Assembly: GCA_030606335.1 (NCBI GenBank)
Contig: JAUWGP010000001.1
Location: 1-64,000 of the forward strand
DNA from: Caldifarciminota bacterium
Lineage (GTDB): Bacteria > Hydrothermota > UBA3073
DNA: 64,000 nt
Direction: 5' to 3'
The notes under the pieces: model-generated
The model's database searches: none
Told to the model about the DNA's origin: nothing
What the model saw: the letters and a program-made list of their open reading frames with translations, nothing else
Translations under genes and position numbers: made by a program
Part shown: positions 51,690 to 59,934 of the stretch, piece after piece
Layout of the letters: every line of letters starts with the position of its first letter
Numbering within the stretch: position 1 is the stretch's first letter

Positions 51690-53036
51690 TTATCTTATTA
51701 GAGTCAGCATTCTTCTGGCAATCTCAAAATAAATGCCAAGCGATATAACATCCATTATTGTAGTTAAAAATGGTCCTGACATAAGCGCCGGGTCAAGCTT
51801 CAACTTCTTGAAAAAAAGAGGTAAAAAACCACCAAGTGCTGTGGCTATCGCAACAGAAATAATCATGGTAGAACCAACGATAAACCCCACAGGAGAACCT
51901 CCTCCTGTAATAATTGCCCTTACTGCTGTAAGAAACCCGAGACCTAAGCCTACAAGTGCGCCAGTAAGGAACTCCCTACCAACAACCCTCCATATATCCG
52001 ATATCTTTACATCCCCGATTGCTATACCTCTCACTACGACAGCAGCAGCCTGTGTTCCTGCATTACCCCCTGTGCCCATTAAAACAGGTATAAAACTTGC
52101 CAGAATAAGCATCAACTGAAGCGTTGATGAATAATACTCTATAACAAAACCTGATACAAATCCTGCGAAAACAAGTATAAGGAGCCAGGTTGCTCGCCTT
52201 TTCGCTGTTCCAAGTATACCTGCCGAGAAGTAACTATTAGGTGGATTCCCTGCAGCACCAAAGTGATACATATCTTCTGTATCCTCCTCCTCTATTACAT
52301 CTATCACATCATCAACTGTAATAATTCCCTTTATAACCCCCTTTTTGTCTACTACAGGCATAGTAGTCACATCATATTTCGAAAAAAGGGAAACTACCTT
52401 TTCCTGATTACGGTCAATCTGGGTCTTTAAAATACCACCTTTCATAATTTTTCCTATTTGCTCTTCAGGTTTGTGCATTATAAGGTCTCTCATTGTTATG
52501 AATCCAATGGGTCGCTCATGTCTATTCAGTACATAGATATCATAGACAAAATCAACGTCCTTCGCTGTCTCACGAATTTCCTTCACTGCATCTCCAACAG
52601 TCATCCACTTATACACAGCAACATAATCAGTGGTCATAAGTCCGCCAGCAGTATCAGATGGATATGATAAAAGCTCCTTAACATCCTCTGCCTCCTCTTT
52701 CTCCATTATAGAAAGGTAGTATTTCTTGTGTTTTTCGTCCAGTTTTTCAAATAGGTCAGCACGTTCATCAGATGCCATTCGGTTGAGGATAGCAATCTTC
52801 TTCTTCCTGTCTATAACCTCGAGTATCTGGTTTTCTTTTTCCTCATCAAGCTGTTCAAATACGTCTATTGCGAGCTCAAAAGGCAGGAGATTGAACACGT
52901 ATAATATCTCTGGGATAGGAATTTGGTCAAAGATTTCCGCAATATCCTGCGGACTTACCTCAGTAAGAACATCCATTATGTCCTTATCTGCCCTATCCTC
53001 TATTAAATCTCTTATACCAGGAAGTAATATCGGCAT
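51690..53036 (-). CDS. mgtE: Magnesium transporter MgtE
   Basis: Inner-membrane Mg2+ channel gated by cytoplasmic Mg2+. 448 residues, the usual ~450. An N-domain of helical repeats (about 1-125, PFELAIDVFEQLDEEKENQIL), paired CBS domains (about 130-255, GGLMTTDYVAVYKWMTV, KGIITVDDVIDVIEEE) and five membrane helices (about 275-448) including TGGNAGTQAAAVVVRGIAIGDV, the pore signature. No Mg2+-sensing riboswitch could be recognised upstream. The leader has only a 22-bp palindrome (53051-53072) and no clear Shine-Dalgarno site before the ATG. Confidence 0.95.
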   Translation of the reverse strand: MPILLPGIRDLIEDRADKDIMDVLTEVSPQDIAEIFDQIPIPEILYVFNLLPFELAIDVFEQLDEEKENQILEVIDRKKKIAILNRMASDERADLFEKLDEKHKKYYLSIMEKEEAEDVKELLSYPSDTAGGLMTTDYVAVYKWMTVGDAVKEIRETAKDVDFVYDIYVLNRHERPIGFITMRDLIMHKPEEQIGKIMKGGILKTQIDRNQEKVVSLFSKYDVTTMPVVDKKGVIKGIITVDDVIDVIEEEDTEDMYHFGAAGNPPNSYFSAGILGTAKRRATWLLILVFAGFVSGFVIEYYSSTLQLMLILASFIPVLMGTGGNAGTQAAAVVVRGIAIGDVKISDIWRVVGREFLTGALVGLGLGFLTAVRAIITGGGSPVGFIVGSTMIISVAIATALGGFLPLFFKKLKLDPALMSGPFLTTIMDVISLGIYFEIARRMLTLIR

Positions 53037-53050
53037 AGCTTAAAACAAAT

Positions 53051-53072
53051 GGGGTCTTTTATAAAAGACCCC
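53051..53072. terminator. 22-bp perfect palindrome between tRNA-Asp and mgtE
   Basis: GGGGTCTTTTA/TAAAAGACCCC. Read on the minus strand it is followed by ATTTGTTTT, so it could end the tRNA-Asp transcript or attenuate read-through into mgtE, which starts 15 bases later. The T run is interrupted, so terminator function is uncertain. Confidence 0.5.
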
Positions 53073-53215
53073 ACTATAGTATCTAAATGTTACCTTCAAT
53101 GTCCTGAGAAAATTCAAGAAAATTAATCCACATGCAATAGACCAACTACAATCTGTTTTAACTCTGGACATCTGAATTTTAACATTATATAAATTTTAAA
53201 TCTCGTGTTTAAATG

Positions 53216-53291
53216 CGGGGCCGACCGGACTCGAACCGGCGACCTCTGGCTTGACAGGCCAGCGTTCTTACCAAAACTGAACTACGACCCC
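53216..53291 (-). tRNA. tRNA-Asp (GTC anticodon)
   Basis: 76 bases on the minus strand, starting GGGGTCGTAGTTCAG and ending GGTTCGAGTCCGGTCGGCCCCG. The acceptor stem GGGGTCG/CGGCCCC pairs with one G-U, the anticodon arm CTGGC-CTGTCAA-GCCAG gives anticodon GTC, the T arm carries GTTCGAGTC, and the discriminator is G. CCA is not encoded. It has its own consensus promoter upstream. Confidence 0.96.
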
Positions 53292-53308
53292 TTATTTTCA
53301 CTGAACTA

Positions 53309-53337
53309 ATTATAACATAAATATCAATTTTTGTCAA
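53309..53337 (-). promoter_or_regulatory. Promoter of tRNA-Asp
   Basis: Minus strand TTGACA (53332-53337), 17-base spacer, TATAAT (53309-53314), 17 bases before the mature tRNA 5' end. Confidence 0.88.
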
Positions 53338-53580
53338 GAAAAAATTGATTATAAACAACACATATAACCCTTAATTTTAAAATGGTTCTTTAACCCCCTA
53401 CTCAATTCTTTATTAACGTAGAAGAATTACCAATGACAAATAACTAATGACAAATAACTGAGTTGGTAGGAGTCCGTCGTTTGACGGACGATAATTTGTA
53501 GGAGTAACCTCCTGGTTGCGAATTTTTTCTACCCCTGGTCAGGCAGGAGTCACGCTTGAGACAATCATAATCATTTCTAT

Positions 53581-53680
53581 TCCAGTGCCAGAGATAAAAA
53601 GTAGCCTGTCCCTTTAATTTCCCCTAAGTGTTATATATTTTTTCTTGACTTTTCCTCCATTTGATGATATAATATAACAG
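53581..53680 (+). repeat. Promoter-bearing ~100-bp direct repeat, copy 1
   Basis: tccagtgcc...agcctgtccct-taatttcccctaagtgttatatattttttcttgact... recurs at 55201-55301 with about 85-90 percent identity by eye. The two copies flank the Fic gene and are the upstream regions of the Fic gene and the MntA/HepT pair respectively. Confidence 0.85.
53645..53673 (+). promoter_or_regulatory. Promoter for the Fic gene
   Basis: TTGACT (53645-53650), 17-base spacer, TATAAT (53668-53673). The leader to ATG 53951 would be about 270 bases, including the small frame and the hairpin set. Confidence 0.8.
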
Positions 53681-53862
53681 ACAACAGGTAAAGTGCATTC
53701 ATAATGAGAATATGTGATTACTTATAAATCTACTAAAAATGTATAGAATACAGGATATGATACTATATTGTTTACACTAAAGGTAGAAACTATGAAATCT
53801 CTTAAAACTTTAGGCAAAGTAAGGGGAGAAATCCAATCTACTATAAAATAAGCAGGTGTTTC

Positions 53863-53950
53863 CCGACTTATAAGTGTGATTTTCGTTTTAAGTCGGATAT
53901 TGACGACTTAGTACTTAAATTTGGATTTAAGTCGGAGACTGGAGACTTAA
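53863..53950 (+). promoter_or_regulatory. Competing hairpins in the Fic leader
   Basis: CCGACTTA (53863-53870) pairs with TAAGTCGG (53889-53896). CGACTTA (53904-53910) can pair with TAAGTCG (53928-53934), or alternatively ACTTAAAT (53913-53920) with ATTTAAGT (53925-53932) over a four-base loop. GACTTAA (53944-53950), right at the start codon, can also pair with any TTAAGTC. The arrangement could hide or expose the ribosome site. Function is inferred. Confidence 0.5.
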
Positions 53951-55099
53951 ATGAATAAAAAAACTGGAAGGTATGTAAAACAAACGGAAGGATACAAGGC
54001 ATTTATCCCTGCATTACTGCCTCCCAAGCCTTCTGTTAAATTTAGCAGTGAATTGCAAACCTTGCTCTCAAAGGCAGATAGAGCACTTGCAAGGTTGGAC
54101 GGGGTGGTTACAGTCTTACCCAATCCAGATCTTTTTATTGCAATGTATGTTAAAAAAGAGGCTCTTTTGAGTTCACAAATAGAGGGAACTCAGGCATCAC
54201 TTGAAGGTGTTCTGGAATTTGAGGCTGATTTAACACCAAAGGAAGATATAGATGATATTAAGGAGGTTGTAAATTATATCAAGGCATTAGACTATGGAAT
54301 AAAAAAACTGAAAAAATTTCCAATGTCTCTAAGACTTATTAAAGAAATACACAAGATTTTAATCAAGGGAACAAGGGGAACGCATAAAACCCCAGGCGAA
54401 TTTAGAAGAACGCAAAACTGGATTGGACCTCCTGGAGCTTCATTAAATGAAGCTACCTTTGTGCCACCACCGCCTGGTATGGTATTAGAACTTATGGGAA
54501 ATCTGGAGAAATTTATTCACGGTAAAGACAACATTCCACCACTTATCAAAATTGCTCTTATCCATTCCCAATTTGAAACAATACATCCATTCCTTGATGG
54601 TAATGGTAGAATTGGTAGGCTTCTCATAACTTTTTATTTATACTGGAGGAATATACTATCAAAACCTCTCTTGTATCTTAGTTTCTATTTTAAAAAGAAT
54701 AGAGCAGAGTATTACGATTTGCTGATGAAGGTGAGAAAAGAAGACGTATGGGAAGAGTGGATAAAATTTTTTTTGAAAGGTATAGGTGAAGTTTCAGAAG
54801 AGGCAACAAATACTGCAAGGAAAATAATCAAATTAAAAGACGACCTGATAACAAAACTTTATGAAAATTCTATATCAAGTATCTATGCTGTAAAACTAAT
54901 AGATTTACTCTTTAAAAACCCAGTGATTGATGTAAAAAATATAGTTGAAGAGTTAAATACCCACAGAGATACTGCGAATGAATTGGTTAAAAGATTTGAA
55001 AAGATTGGAATTCTAAAAGAAATAACAGGTAAGCAAAGATATAAAAAATACATATTCAGCGATTATGTAGATATTATAAAAAAAGGAACTGAACTATGA
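53951..55099 (+). CDS. Fic family protein
   Basis: 382 residues, class with an N-terminal inhibitory helix. The Fic_N-like start (AFIPALLPPKP, 17-27) is followed by the inhibitory motif SSQIEG (74-79), the flap region TPGEFRRTQNWIGPPG (147-162), and the catalytic motif HPFLDGNGR (212-220), complete with His 212. The C-terminal ~85 residues form a winged-helix-like region (IVEELNTHRDTANELVKRFEKIGIL). Fic enzymes transfer AMP or other nucleoside phosphates to target hydroxyl groups; autoinhibition by the Glu finger (Glu 78) is expected. It lies between two copies of a promoter repeat, next to a MntA/HepT pair. The target is unknown. Confidence 0.93.
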   Translation: MNKKTGRYVKQTEGYKAFIPALLPPKPSVKFSSELQTLLSKADRALARLDGVVTVLPNPDLFIAMYVKKEALLSSQIEGTQASLEGVLEFEADLTPKEDIDDIKEVVNYIKALDYGIKKLKKFPMSLRLIKEIHKILIKGTRGTHKTPGEFRRTQNWIGPPGASLNEATFVPPPPGMVLELMGNLEKFIHGKDNIPPLIKIALIHSQFETIHPFLDGNGRIGRLLITFYLYWRNILSKPLLYLSFYFKKNRAEYYDLLMKVRKEDVWEEWIKFFLKGIGEVSEEATNTARKIIKLKDDLITKLYENSISSIYAVKLIDLLFKNPVIDVKNIVEELNTHRDTANELVKRFEKIGILKEITGKQRYKKYIFSDYVDIIKKGTEL

Positions 55100-55200
55100 A
55101 CAAAAATAAGCAATACGGTAAACCAGCAAGCAATTGTAACAGCGGAACTTCCCAGTCGTCAGGTAGGGGTCCCACCGGTTGTGAGCGTAATCGTCTCCAC

Positions 55201-55301
55201 TCCAGTGCCGGGGAGAAAAATATAGCCGGTCCCTCTAATTTCCCCGAAGTGTTATATATTTTTTCTTGACTTTTTCTCCATTTGATGATATAATATGACA
55301 T
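55201..55301 (+). repeat. Promoter-bearing ~100-bp direct repeat, copy 2
   Basis: Second copy of 53581-53680, downstream of Fic. The segment before it (cagtcgtcaggtaggggtcccaccggttgtgagcg) has no counterpart with the same sequence at copy 1, though both have a ..taatc.t.t.. join just before tccagtgcc. Confidence 0.85.
55266..55294 (+). promoter_or_regulatory. Promoter for mntA-hepT
   Basis: TTGACT (55266-55271), 17-base spacer, TATAAT (55289-55294). The leader is about 80 bases. A second TATAAT at 55348-55353 lacks a good -35 box. Confidence 0.82.
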
Positions 55302-55382
55302 AGGTGGAACATACTTAAATGGATTTATGAGTGAACTCCAGTTTTGATATAATACATTATCTGAAATTCGGCGAAAGAGGTG

Positions 55383-55658
55383 ATGAGAATGATAACCAAA
55401 AGGGATAAAAATATAATCTTACAGTATGCTAAAAAATATAATGTTTCTCATGTCATATTATTTGGCTCCTCAATAAGAGAAGACAAAGATGCCAATGATA
55501 TAGACATAGGGGTAAAGGGAATTGACCCTCGGTTATTCTTCAAATTTTATGCTGAGTTATTTAAACATTTATCAAAGCCTGTTGATCTTATTGACCTTTC
55601 CAAGAAATCATTATTTAATGAGCTTGTAGAAGAAACTGGGGTAAGAATTTATGGATAA
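55383..55658 (+). CDS. mntA: MntA-type nucleotidyltransferase antitoxin
   Basis: 91 residues from ATG 55383; a GTG directly before it at 55380 and a third candidate ATG at 55389 are possible starts. AAAGAGGTG precedes it. The minimal nucleotidyltransferase motif is complete: LFGS (residues 26-29 from ATG 55383), then DIDIG giving the DxD pair, spaced by nine residues. A later Asp in PVDLIDL completes the triad. In MntA/HepT systems this protein AMPylates a tyrosine of the HepT ribonuclease and thereby neutralises it. The 3' end overlaps hepT by eight bases, the usual arrangement. Confidence 0.88.
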   Translation: MRMITKRDKNIILQYAKKYNVSHVILFGSSIREDKDANDIDIGVKGIDPRLFFKFYAELFKHLSKPVDLIDLSKKSLFNELVEETGVRIYG

Positions 55659-56073
55659 ACTAACCAAGCAAATTCTTGCAGAAAAAGAGAATATTGAGAC
55701 AGCATTGACTAATCTTAAAGATGCCATAGCGAGAAAAGAGAAATCAGTTATTGAATTAGCAGCTATTGGTACATTTCTTCATAATATCTATACTGGTATA
55801 GAAAATATTTTGAAACAAATTCTGCATACAAAAGATGTTGAGATCCCTAAGTCTAATACCTGGCATAAAGACTTACTAAACCTTTCAGTATCTATGGGTA
55901 TTATTTCAGAGAAGCTATCTGATAGACTTTATGAGTACCTAACTTTTAGACATTTTTTCGTTCATGCGTATGGATTTACACTTGAGGAGACTCACTTAGA
56001 AGATTTAACCAATAACATTCCAGAGATTTGGTTACAGTTTCTACAAGAAATAGAGAACTCTCTGAAGGTGTAG
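55651..56073 (+). CDS. hepT: HepT-like HEPN ribonuclease toxin
   Basis: 140 residues, all helical. The HEPN active-site motif Rx4HxY is present as RHFFVHAY (Arg 100, His 105, Tyr 107), the tyrosine being the one modified by MntA in characterised systems. LHNIYTGIENILKQI in the second helix is the common HepT block. Cytoplasmic RNase toxin, likely with a phage-defence or stress role by analogy. Start overlaps mntA. Confidence 0.88.
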   Translation: MDKLTKQILAEKENIETALTNLKDAIARKEKSVIELAAIGTFLHNIYTGIENILKQILHTKDVEIPKSNTWHKDLLNLSVSMGIISEKLSDRLYEYLTFRHFFVHAYGFTLEETHLEDLTNNIPEIWLQFLQEIENSLKV

Positions 56074-56178
56074 AAGACTGGTATCAGTTCTTCATAACTT
56101 TTTAAAATGCTAAAAGTCGCAAGGAACACTCTATAATTAACAGAAGGTTATCGGAAGGTTCATTTATTACGTCCTAAA

Positions 56179-56298
56179 ATGATGCAGTGCAAATGCGGTG
56201 CAAATGAAAGTGACAGAATGGTTTTGAATGATCTAACAGATTTAGTTAAGAAAGGAATTTTTACAAAGAAAGGAAAGACAAAGGGTTTTGTTATGTAA
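56179..56298 (+). pseudogene. Remnant of a winged-helix C-terminus (Fic/RecG-like type)
   Basis: A 39-codon frame gives ANESDRMVLNDLTDLVKKGIFTKKGKTKGFVM, matching the recognition-helix and wing pattern (SxRTAxRDLxxLVEKGILxxxGxGRGxxY) that ends many Fic and ATP-dependent DNA-binding proteins. Nothing upstream supports the rest of such a protein. Best read as a leftover of a gene related to the neighbouring Fic gene or another island gene. Confidence 0.45.
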
Positions 56299-56333
56299 AA
56301 AAAGGTAGTCACAGGTTAATGTCTGCGACTACC
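56297..56333 (-). terminator. Rho-independent terminator of the lipoprotein gene
   Basis: Minus-strand stem GGTAGTC-g-CAG / CTG-t-GACTACC (56304-56333) followed by seven T residues (56297-56303), 65 bases beyond the stop at 56398. A short T run on the + side (cttta) could also stop transcription coming from hepT. Confidence 0.85.
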
Positions 56334-56397
56334 TTTACACAATTCTGCATAACTTATGCACCGATGCAATGTCGGAGCGGCTACCAAATCAAAAGAC

Positions 56398-57225
56398 TTA
56401 TGGTACAATCCTAACACCACGGGCTCGTGGAGAGTTGTCGAAGACCTGAATCACATGGAATATCATCACTATAGACTTGCGAGGTGCCTCTCCATGAAAG
56501 TAGTCATGAATCATATTTACGTACTTGCATATATCCCGCTCCTCTTCAGAAGCAGTTTCATCATCTGGATGCACAAGCCGACAAATTGCCCTTACCTCAT
56601 AACTTGGTATATCCAGAAACACTACTGCAACAGCAGGATTTGCCATGATGTTAAGGAAGGTATGGGTTTGGAAATCCGGGGTACTATATAATTCAAGTGA
56701 TGAAAGTTTTGTTAGTTCGACCATATCTTCAGTCTCATAAAAGCCTATCAGTATGTCAATCTTTTCAGTCATAGGAGCATCCCAGGTCTCCTCAAGAGTC
56801 TTCATTATATCCTTTATCTTCTCTTTCTTTGGCACAAGTCCAGTTCCCTTTACTGCATTATTTATGGAAAATTCTGTGTCTTTTCTCGTGCCACCGTATG
56901 AGGCAACCATACCAGAATGAGGACCAGCAAAACCAGGCATCACCATCTTCTTAATCTCCTCAAGATCCTTCAATCTTGTTGATAGATTCCACTCCATAAA
57001 CCCATCAGGTAGTTTCCTTATCTCGAATTCCTGCCATTTGCCATCAACCTCTGCCTTTATTATACCTTCCTCATACCTTGACATATCTATATGTGGTTGT
57101 ATAAACATATTATCCTTCCAGTAATTTACATCTACACTCTCAACACATTTACTACTTTCTGTACATGAAAGAAATACAACCAATAGAAATAATAGCGATA
57201 AGAACGGACCTGTATACTTCCTCAT
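56398..57225 (-). CDS. Lipoprotein of unknown function
   Basis: 275 residues from ATG 57225, preceded by GGGGGTT; the frame is open further upstream but MRKYTGPFLSLLFLLVVFLSC is a clean lipoprotein signal with Cys 21. The mature part has no recognised domain. It includes WQEFEIRKLPDGFMEW, a coiled region EKIKDIMKTLEETWDAPMTEKI, DILIGFYETED, and a C-terminal strand-rich PAVAVVFLDIPSYEVRAICRLVHPDDE. It is last in the second receptor module, about 180 bases after the LamG-like cargo, and has a strong terminator. No function is proposed. Confidence 0.75.
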   Translation of the reverse strand: MRKYTGPFLSLLFLLVVFLSCTESSKCVESVDVNYWKDNMFIQPHIDMSRYEEGIIKAEVDGKWQEFEIRKLPDGFMEWNLSTRLKDLEEIKKMVMPGFAGPHSGMVASYGGTRKDTEFSINNAVKGTGLVPKKEKIKDIMKTLEETWDAPMTEKIDILIGFYETEDMVELTKLSSLELYSTPDFQTHTFLNIMANPAVAVVFLDIPSYEVRAICRLVHPDDETASEEERDICKYVNMIHDYFHGEAPRKSIVMIFHVIQVFDNSPRARGVRIVP

Positions 57226-57408
57226 AATAACCCCCATAAGATAAATTAAGAAATTAGATATCAAAATCATAGCCACAGATTACACAGATTTTTTAACAAG
57301 AATTACACGAATAAATTTTATTCGTGATAATTTGTCTAATTCGTAGTATTTGTGTTCTTATTATCTTGTGTAATCAGTGAAATCCGTGGCTTTTTTGGAA
57401 TTTCGATA

Positions 57409-58350
57409 TCACTTCAGTACAAGTATCCTTCTGGTTATTTCTCCATAATCCGTTGAAAGATGAAGAAAATATATTCCATTCGCAATATCTGTCCTTTCCC
57501 ATACTGTTGAGTAGTTACCTGCATTCATGTTGCCATCGTAAAGTGAAGTGACTTCTTGACCTTGTATATTGTAGACCTTGAGTGTCACATTCGTTTTTTT
57601 AGGAATTGTGTAGTTCACCAATACATTTTCTATTGCCGGAGTTGGGTATGCATTGAGAAGGATGTTGTCTACGACGTATACATCCTCTTCTATTCCCATC
57701 TCTTCCGTTACTATTATGTCGTCACAGAGCACGGAATCTGTTCCCATGGAAAAACAATAGACACCGAAAAATCCTCTCTCAGAGCCCACATCTGTAAATG
57801 GACAGTCAGGAAGTTCTATATCATCAAAATACGCCCATATCTGATCACCTATCAATGTTAATTTTAATTTGTGCCAACCACTTACTGTTGGTACACCTCC
57901 TGGTATCTCGTCACCTACCCACGTACGAATCACATTGGGAGTGGCACTCTCATTAAAGGAAAGTCTTATCCTTTGTGTGTTGTCAAAATCGCATATTAAC
58001 GCATAGTAATATCTTGTTGTAGTATCCCAGCGGGCAACTAAACCCTGATATGGTCCCATACTTGGTCTTACTGCTGTATATATATCTGCCTCAATAGAGT
58101 AGTCCTTAAGAAGACTTGCGCCGGCTAAGGCAGTTCCTACCATACCTGCATTTGACAGATAACCTACCCATCCATCATTACTTGGATTTCCGGTGACAGC
58201 CTTAACAGTCATATCATTTCCCAGACCCCAGCCATCAAACCAGTCCAGTGTAAGGTTGCCATCTGTGAAGTACTCCTCAAATAATATCTGCCCGGCGCTT
58301 ATCGAAACACAAAGCACCAGTGTAATAACGATGCCAATGAACCTATACAT
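57409..58350 (-). CDS. Secreted LamG-like protein with sorting domain
   Basis: 313 residues from ATG 58350 (a GTG at 58356 is in frame; the AGGGGG site fits ATG 58350 better). Signal peptide MYRFIGIVITLVLCVSISAG. Residues ~20-215 resemble a concanavalin/LamG-type jelly roll: FEEYFTDGNLTLDWFDGWG, YQGLVARWDTTTRYYYALIC, WHKLKLTLIGDQIWAYFDD, GFFGVYCFS, the pattern of glycan-binding or DUF1080-like domains. A sorting domain ends it (NAYPTPAIENVLVNYTI, VYNIQGQEV, IANGIYFLHL); note TP in place of the usual NP. It follows the PorV paralogue. Confidence 0.83.
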   Translation of the reverse strand: MYRFIGIVITLVLCVSISAGQILFEEYFTDGNLTLDWFDGWGLGNDMTVKAVTGNPSNDGWVGYLSNAGMVGTALAGASLLKDYSIEADIYTAVRPSMGPYQGLVARWDTTTRYYYALICDFDNTQRIRLSFNESATPNVIRTWVGDEIPGGVPTVSGWHKLKLTLIGDQIWAYFDDIELPDCPFTDVGSERGFFGVYCFSMGTDSVLCDDIIVTEEMGIEEDVYVVDNILLNAYPTPAIENVLVNYTIPKKTNVTLKVYNIQGQEVTSLYDGNMNAGNYSTVWERTDIANGIYFLHLSTDYGEITRRILVLK

Positions 58351-58619
58351 ATGCACCCCCTTGATTCAAACAACAAAAAATCAAAAAAACTTATGATCCT
58401 TTATATTCCTCGTTTAACGTTATCGAAACTGGTATCGAGGCTCGAACTTTTGATGCTCGAAGCTCGTCTAACTACGGAACTCATGTTGAATGTCTTTTTC
58501 CAGTTTCAAGATTCCAGCTTCGAGTTTCGTTACGAGTTTCGCTACCGTTTATCCTGTGAAATTTCCTTCTATTTAACGGGGACAACCCAGTTTCGTTACC
58601 TTTTTTACGAAGTCCGGTT

Positions 58620-59618
58620 TTACCACCCCATTTCCAAACTGAATCTGTGAACACCACCGAGCCGTCCAAAATCTGCAAGGGCATATCCTACTTGAAATTT
58701 TCCTTCACCAACACATAAACCCGCACCAAAAGATAGTCCTTCTTCATCACCTGAAAATCTATATCCACTTCTCAAAGATATACCCATAAACTCATACTCA
58801 ATCCCGGTTGTTACCCACTCCCTGTTGTCATTTGAATGATTTGCATCAACAAGGAGAGTTAACCTCTGCATATCACTCCTTACAAAGTATGATTTCTTAC
58901 CAATTATATCCATTGCTGAGCCTACCCTGAAGTGTAGAGGAAGATTCCAGGAAGATGTCTCAAGAACAGCAGATACATCAGGGTTTCCACTGATATCAGG
59001 TGCGATGTCTCCTGTGGTCAATAGGTCTCTTCCCTCGAGTCTCATACTACCACCAAAATTGGACATACACATTCCAACACGTATCCCCATTATATCAGTC
59101 TCAAGCTGACTGCCTATGTCAAAGGCAATCGTAGCAGCCGTTTCATTCCAGGCGCTTTCCTGAACATACTTTATTGTTAGACCCGCACAGAAACGATCAG
59201 TGAGATACCTTGCATAAGAGAGACCCACCGAGGCACAACCATAACTGAATTTAACACCCGTACCCTCAGGTTCCTCTGGTGTGGTTACCTCCATCTCCCC
59301 GGAGTTTAGAAATACTGCAGAGAGACCAATACGACCCCGACCAATCGGCATAACAAATCCAATAAACTCGTGTGAGATGTCAGCAAATAAACTTGTATAA
59401 CTCCCCATAAGTGCGGTATTCTGCACCCGAACTATCCCTGCAGGATTCCAATAAAGAGAGGAAACATCGTTTGCCAGAGCAACGTAACTGCCAGACATCG
59501 CCGTAGCCCTTGTCCCAACTCCTATCTTTAAAAACTGGGCTGCAGATGAACCTACCTTATCAAACCCGTAGGTTGAAACAGTAATGAAGAGCAATATGGC
59601 AATGAATAATTTTCTCAT
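58620..59618 (-). CDS. PorV/PorQ family outer-membrane protein (second copy)
   Basis: 332 residues. Signal peptide MRKLFIAILLFITVSTYG, then GSSAAQFLKIGVGTRATAMSGSYVAL...VSSLYWNPAGIV, the PorV/PorQ start. EEPEGTGVKFS, VGLSYARYLTDRFCAGLTIK and AFDIG match the copy at 33098-34069 block by block; the end LRSGYRFSGDEEGLSFGAGLCVGEGKF...HRFSLEMGW is a barrel terminus. It lies between the 945-residue and LamG-like cargo genes. PorV in type IX secretion binds cargo sorting domains, so this copy could serve this module. Confidence 0.88.
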   Translation of the reverse strand: MRKLFIAILLFITVSTYGFDKVGSSAAQFLKIGVGTRATAMSGSYVALANDVSSLYWNPAGIVRVQNTALMGSYTSLFADISHEFIGFVMPIGRGRIGLSAVFLNSGEMEVTTPEEPEGTGVKFSYGCASVGLSYARYLTDRFCAGLTIKYVQESAWNETAATIAFDIGSQLETDIMGIRVGMCMSNFGGSMRLEGRDLLTTGDIAPDISGNPDVSAVLETSSWNLPLHFRVGSAMDIIGKKSYFVRSDMQRLTLLVDANHSNDNREWVTTGIEYEFMGISLRSGYRFSGDEEGLSFGAGLCVGEGKFQVGYALADFGRLGGVHRFSLEMGW

Positions 59619-59934
59619 ACTAAAGTCTATCCAAATAATGTGTCTACAACACAGAAATCAATGACATAAATTATCACTTATCGGTAATCAGTAACTTCCA
59701 GAGCACATCAGGATACCGGTAAATCAGTAGGTAGGGTATCAGATTATCTGCATATCAGAACCTGATGCTCTGGTCTGCTGATATTCTTCCTACTGATATA
59801 CTGATTGGCTGATACACTTAATCTTTTTGTGCACCTCAAATGCTACCTCCATAATGTTGTAGGACAACTCTTTATGTACAATTCTATTATCTATTTGTGT
59901 AGATTCGTTTATTCGTGTCATTTGTGTTCTAAGT
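59619..59934. other. Spacer with a large imperfect hairpin
   Basis: No gene. CCAGAGCAcaTCAGG (59698-59712) pairs with CCTGATGCTCTGG (59761-59773), and the interior repeats atcagta and gtatcag words on both sides (tcagtaggtag, ctactgat). The rest (tttattcgtgtcatttgtgttc) is AT-rich spacer wording. Confidence 0.6.

Larger units (their letters stand above)
53338..53950. other. Spacer and long leader of the Fic gene
   Basis: No sizeable gene. It contains a gtccgtcgtttgacggac palindrome (about 53469-53487), the first copy of the ~100-bp promoter-bearing repeat (53581-53680), a possible 19-codon frame at 53792-53851 (MKSLKTLGKVRGEIQSTIK), and a set of alternating CGACTTA/TAAGTCG segments between 53863 and 53950 that can form competing hairpins up to the Fic start codon. 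Confidence 0.6.
56074..56397. other. Spacer with winged-helix gene remnant and terminator
   Basis: Apart from the remnant at 56179-56298 and the terminator at 56297-56333, nothing further is seen. The words aagtcgcaaggaacactc and gtatcagttcttcataac have no obvious partner. Confidence 0.6.

Noticed and set aside
51645..53072. M-box or other Mg2+ riboswitch for mgtE
   Set aside because: The upstream 180 bases show only a 22-bp palindrome and the tRNA; none of the conserved M-box segments could be recognised.
55096..55269. 57-codon frame overlapping the Fic stop (ATGA)
   Set aside because: It reads mostly through the promoter-bearing repeat and shows no protein-like pattern; the overlap with the Fic stop is probably chance.
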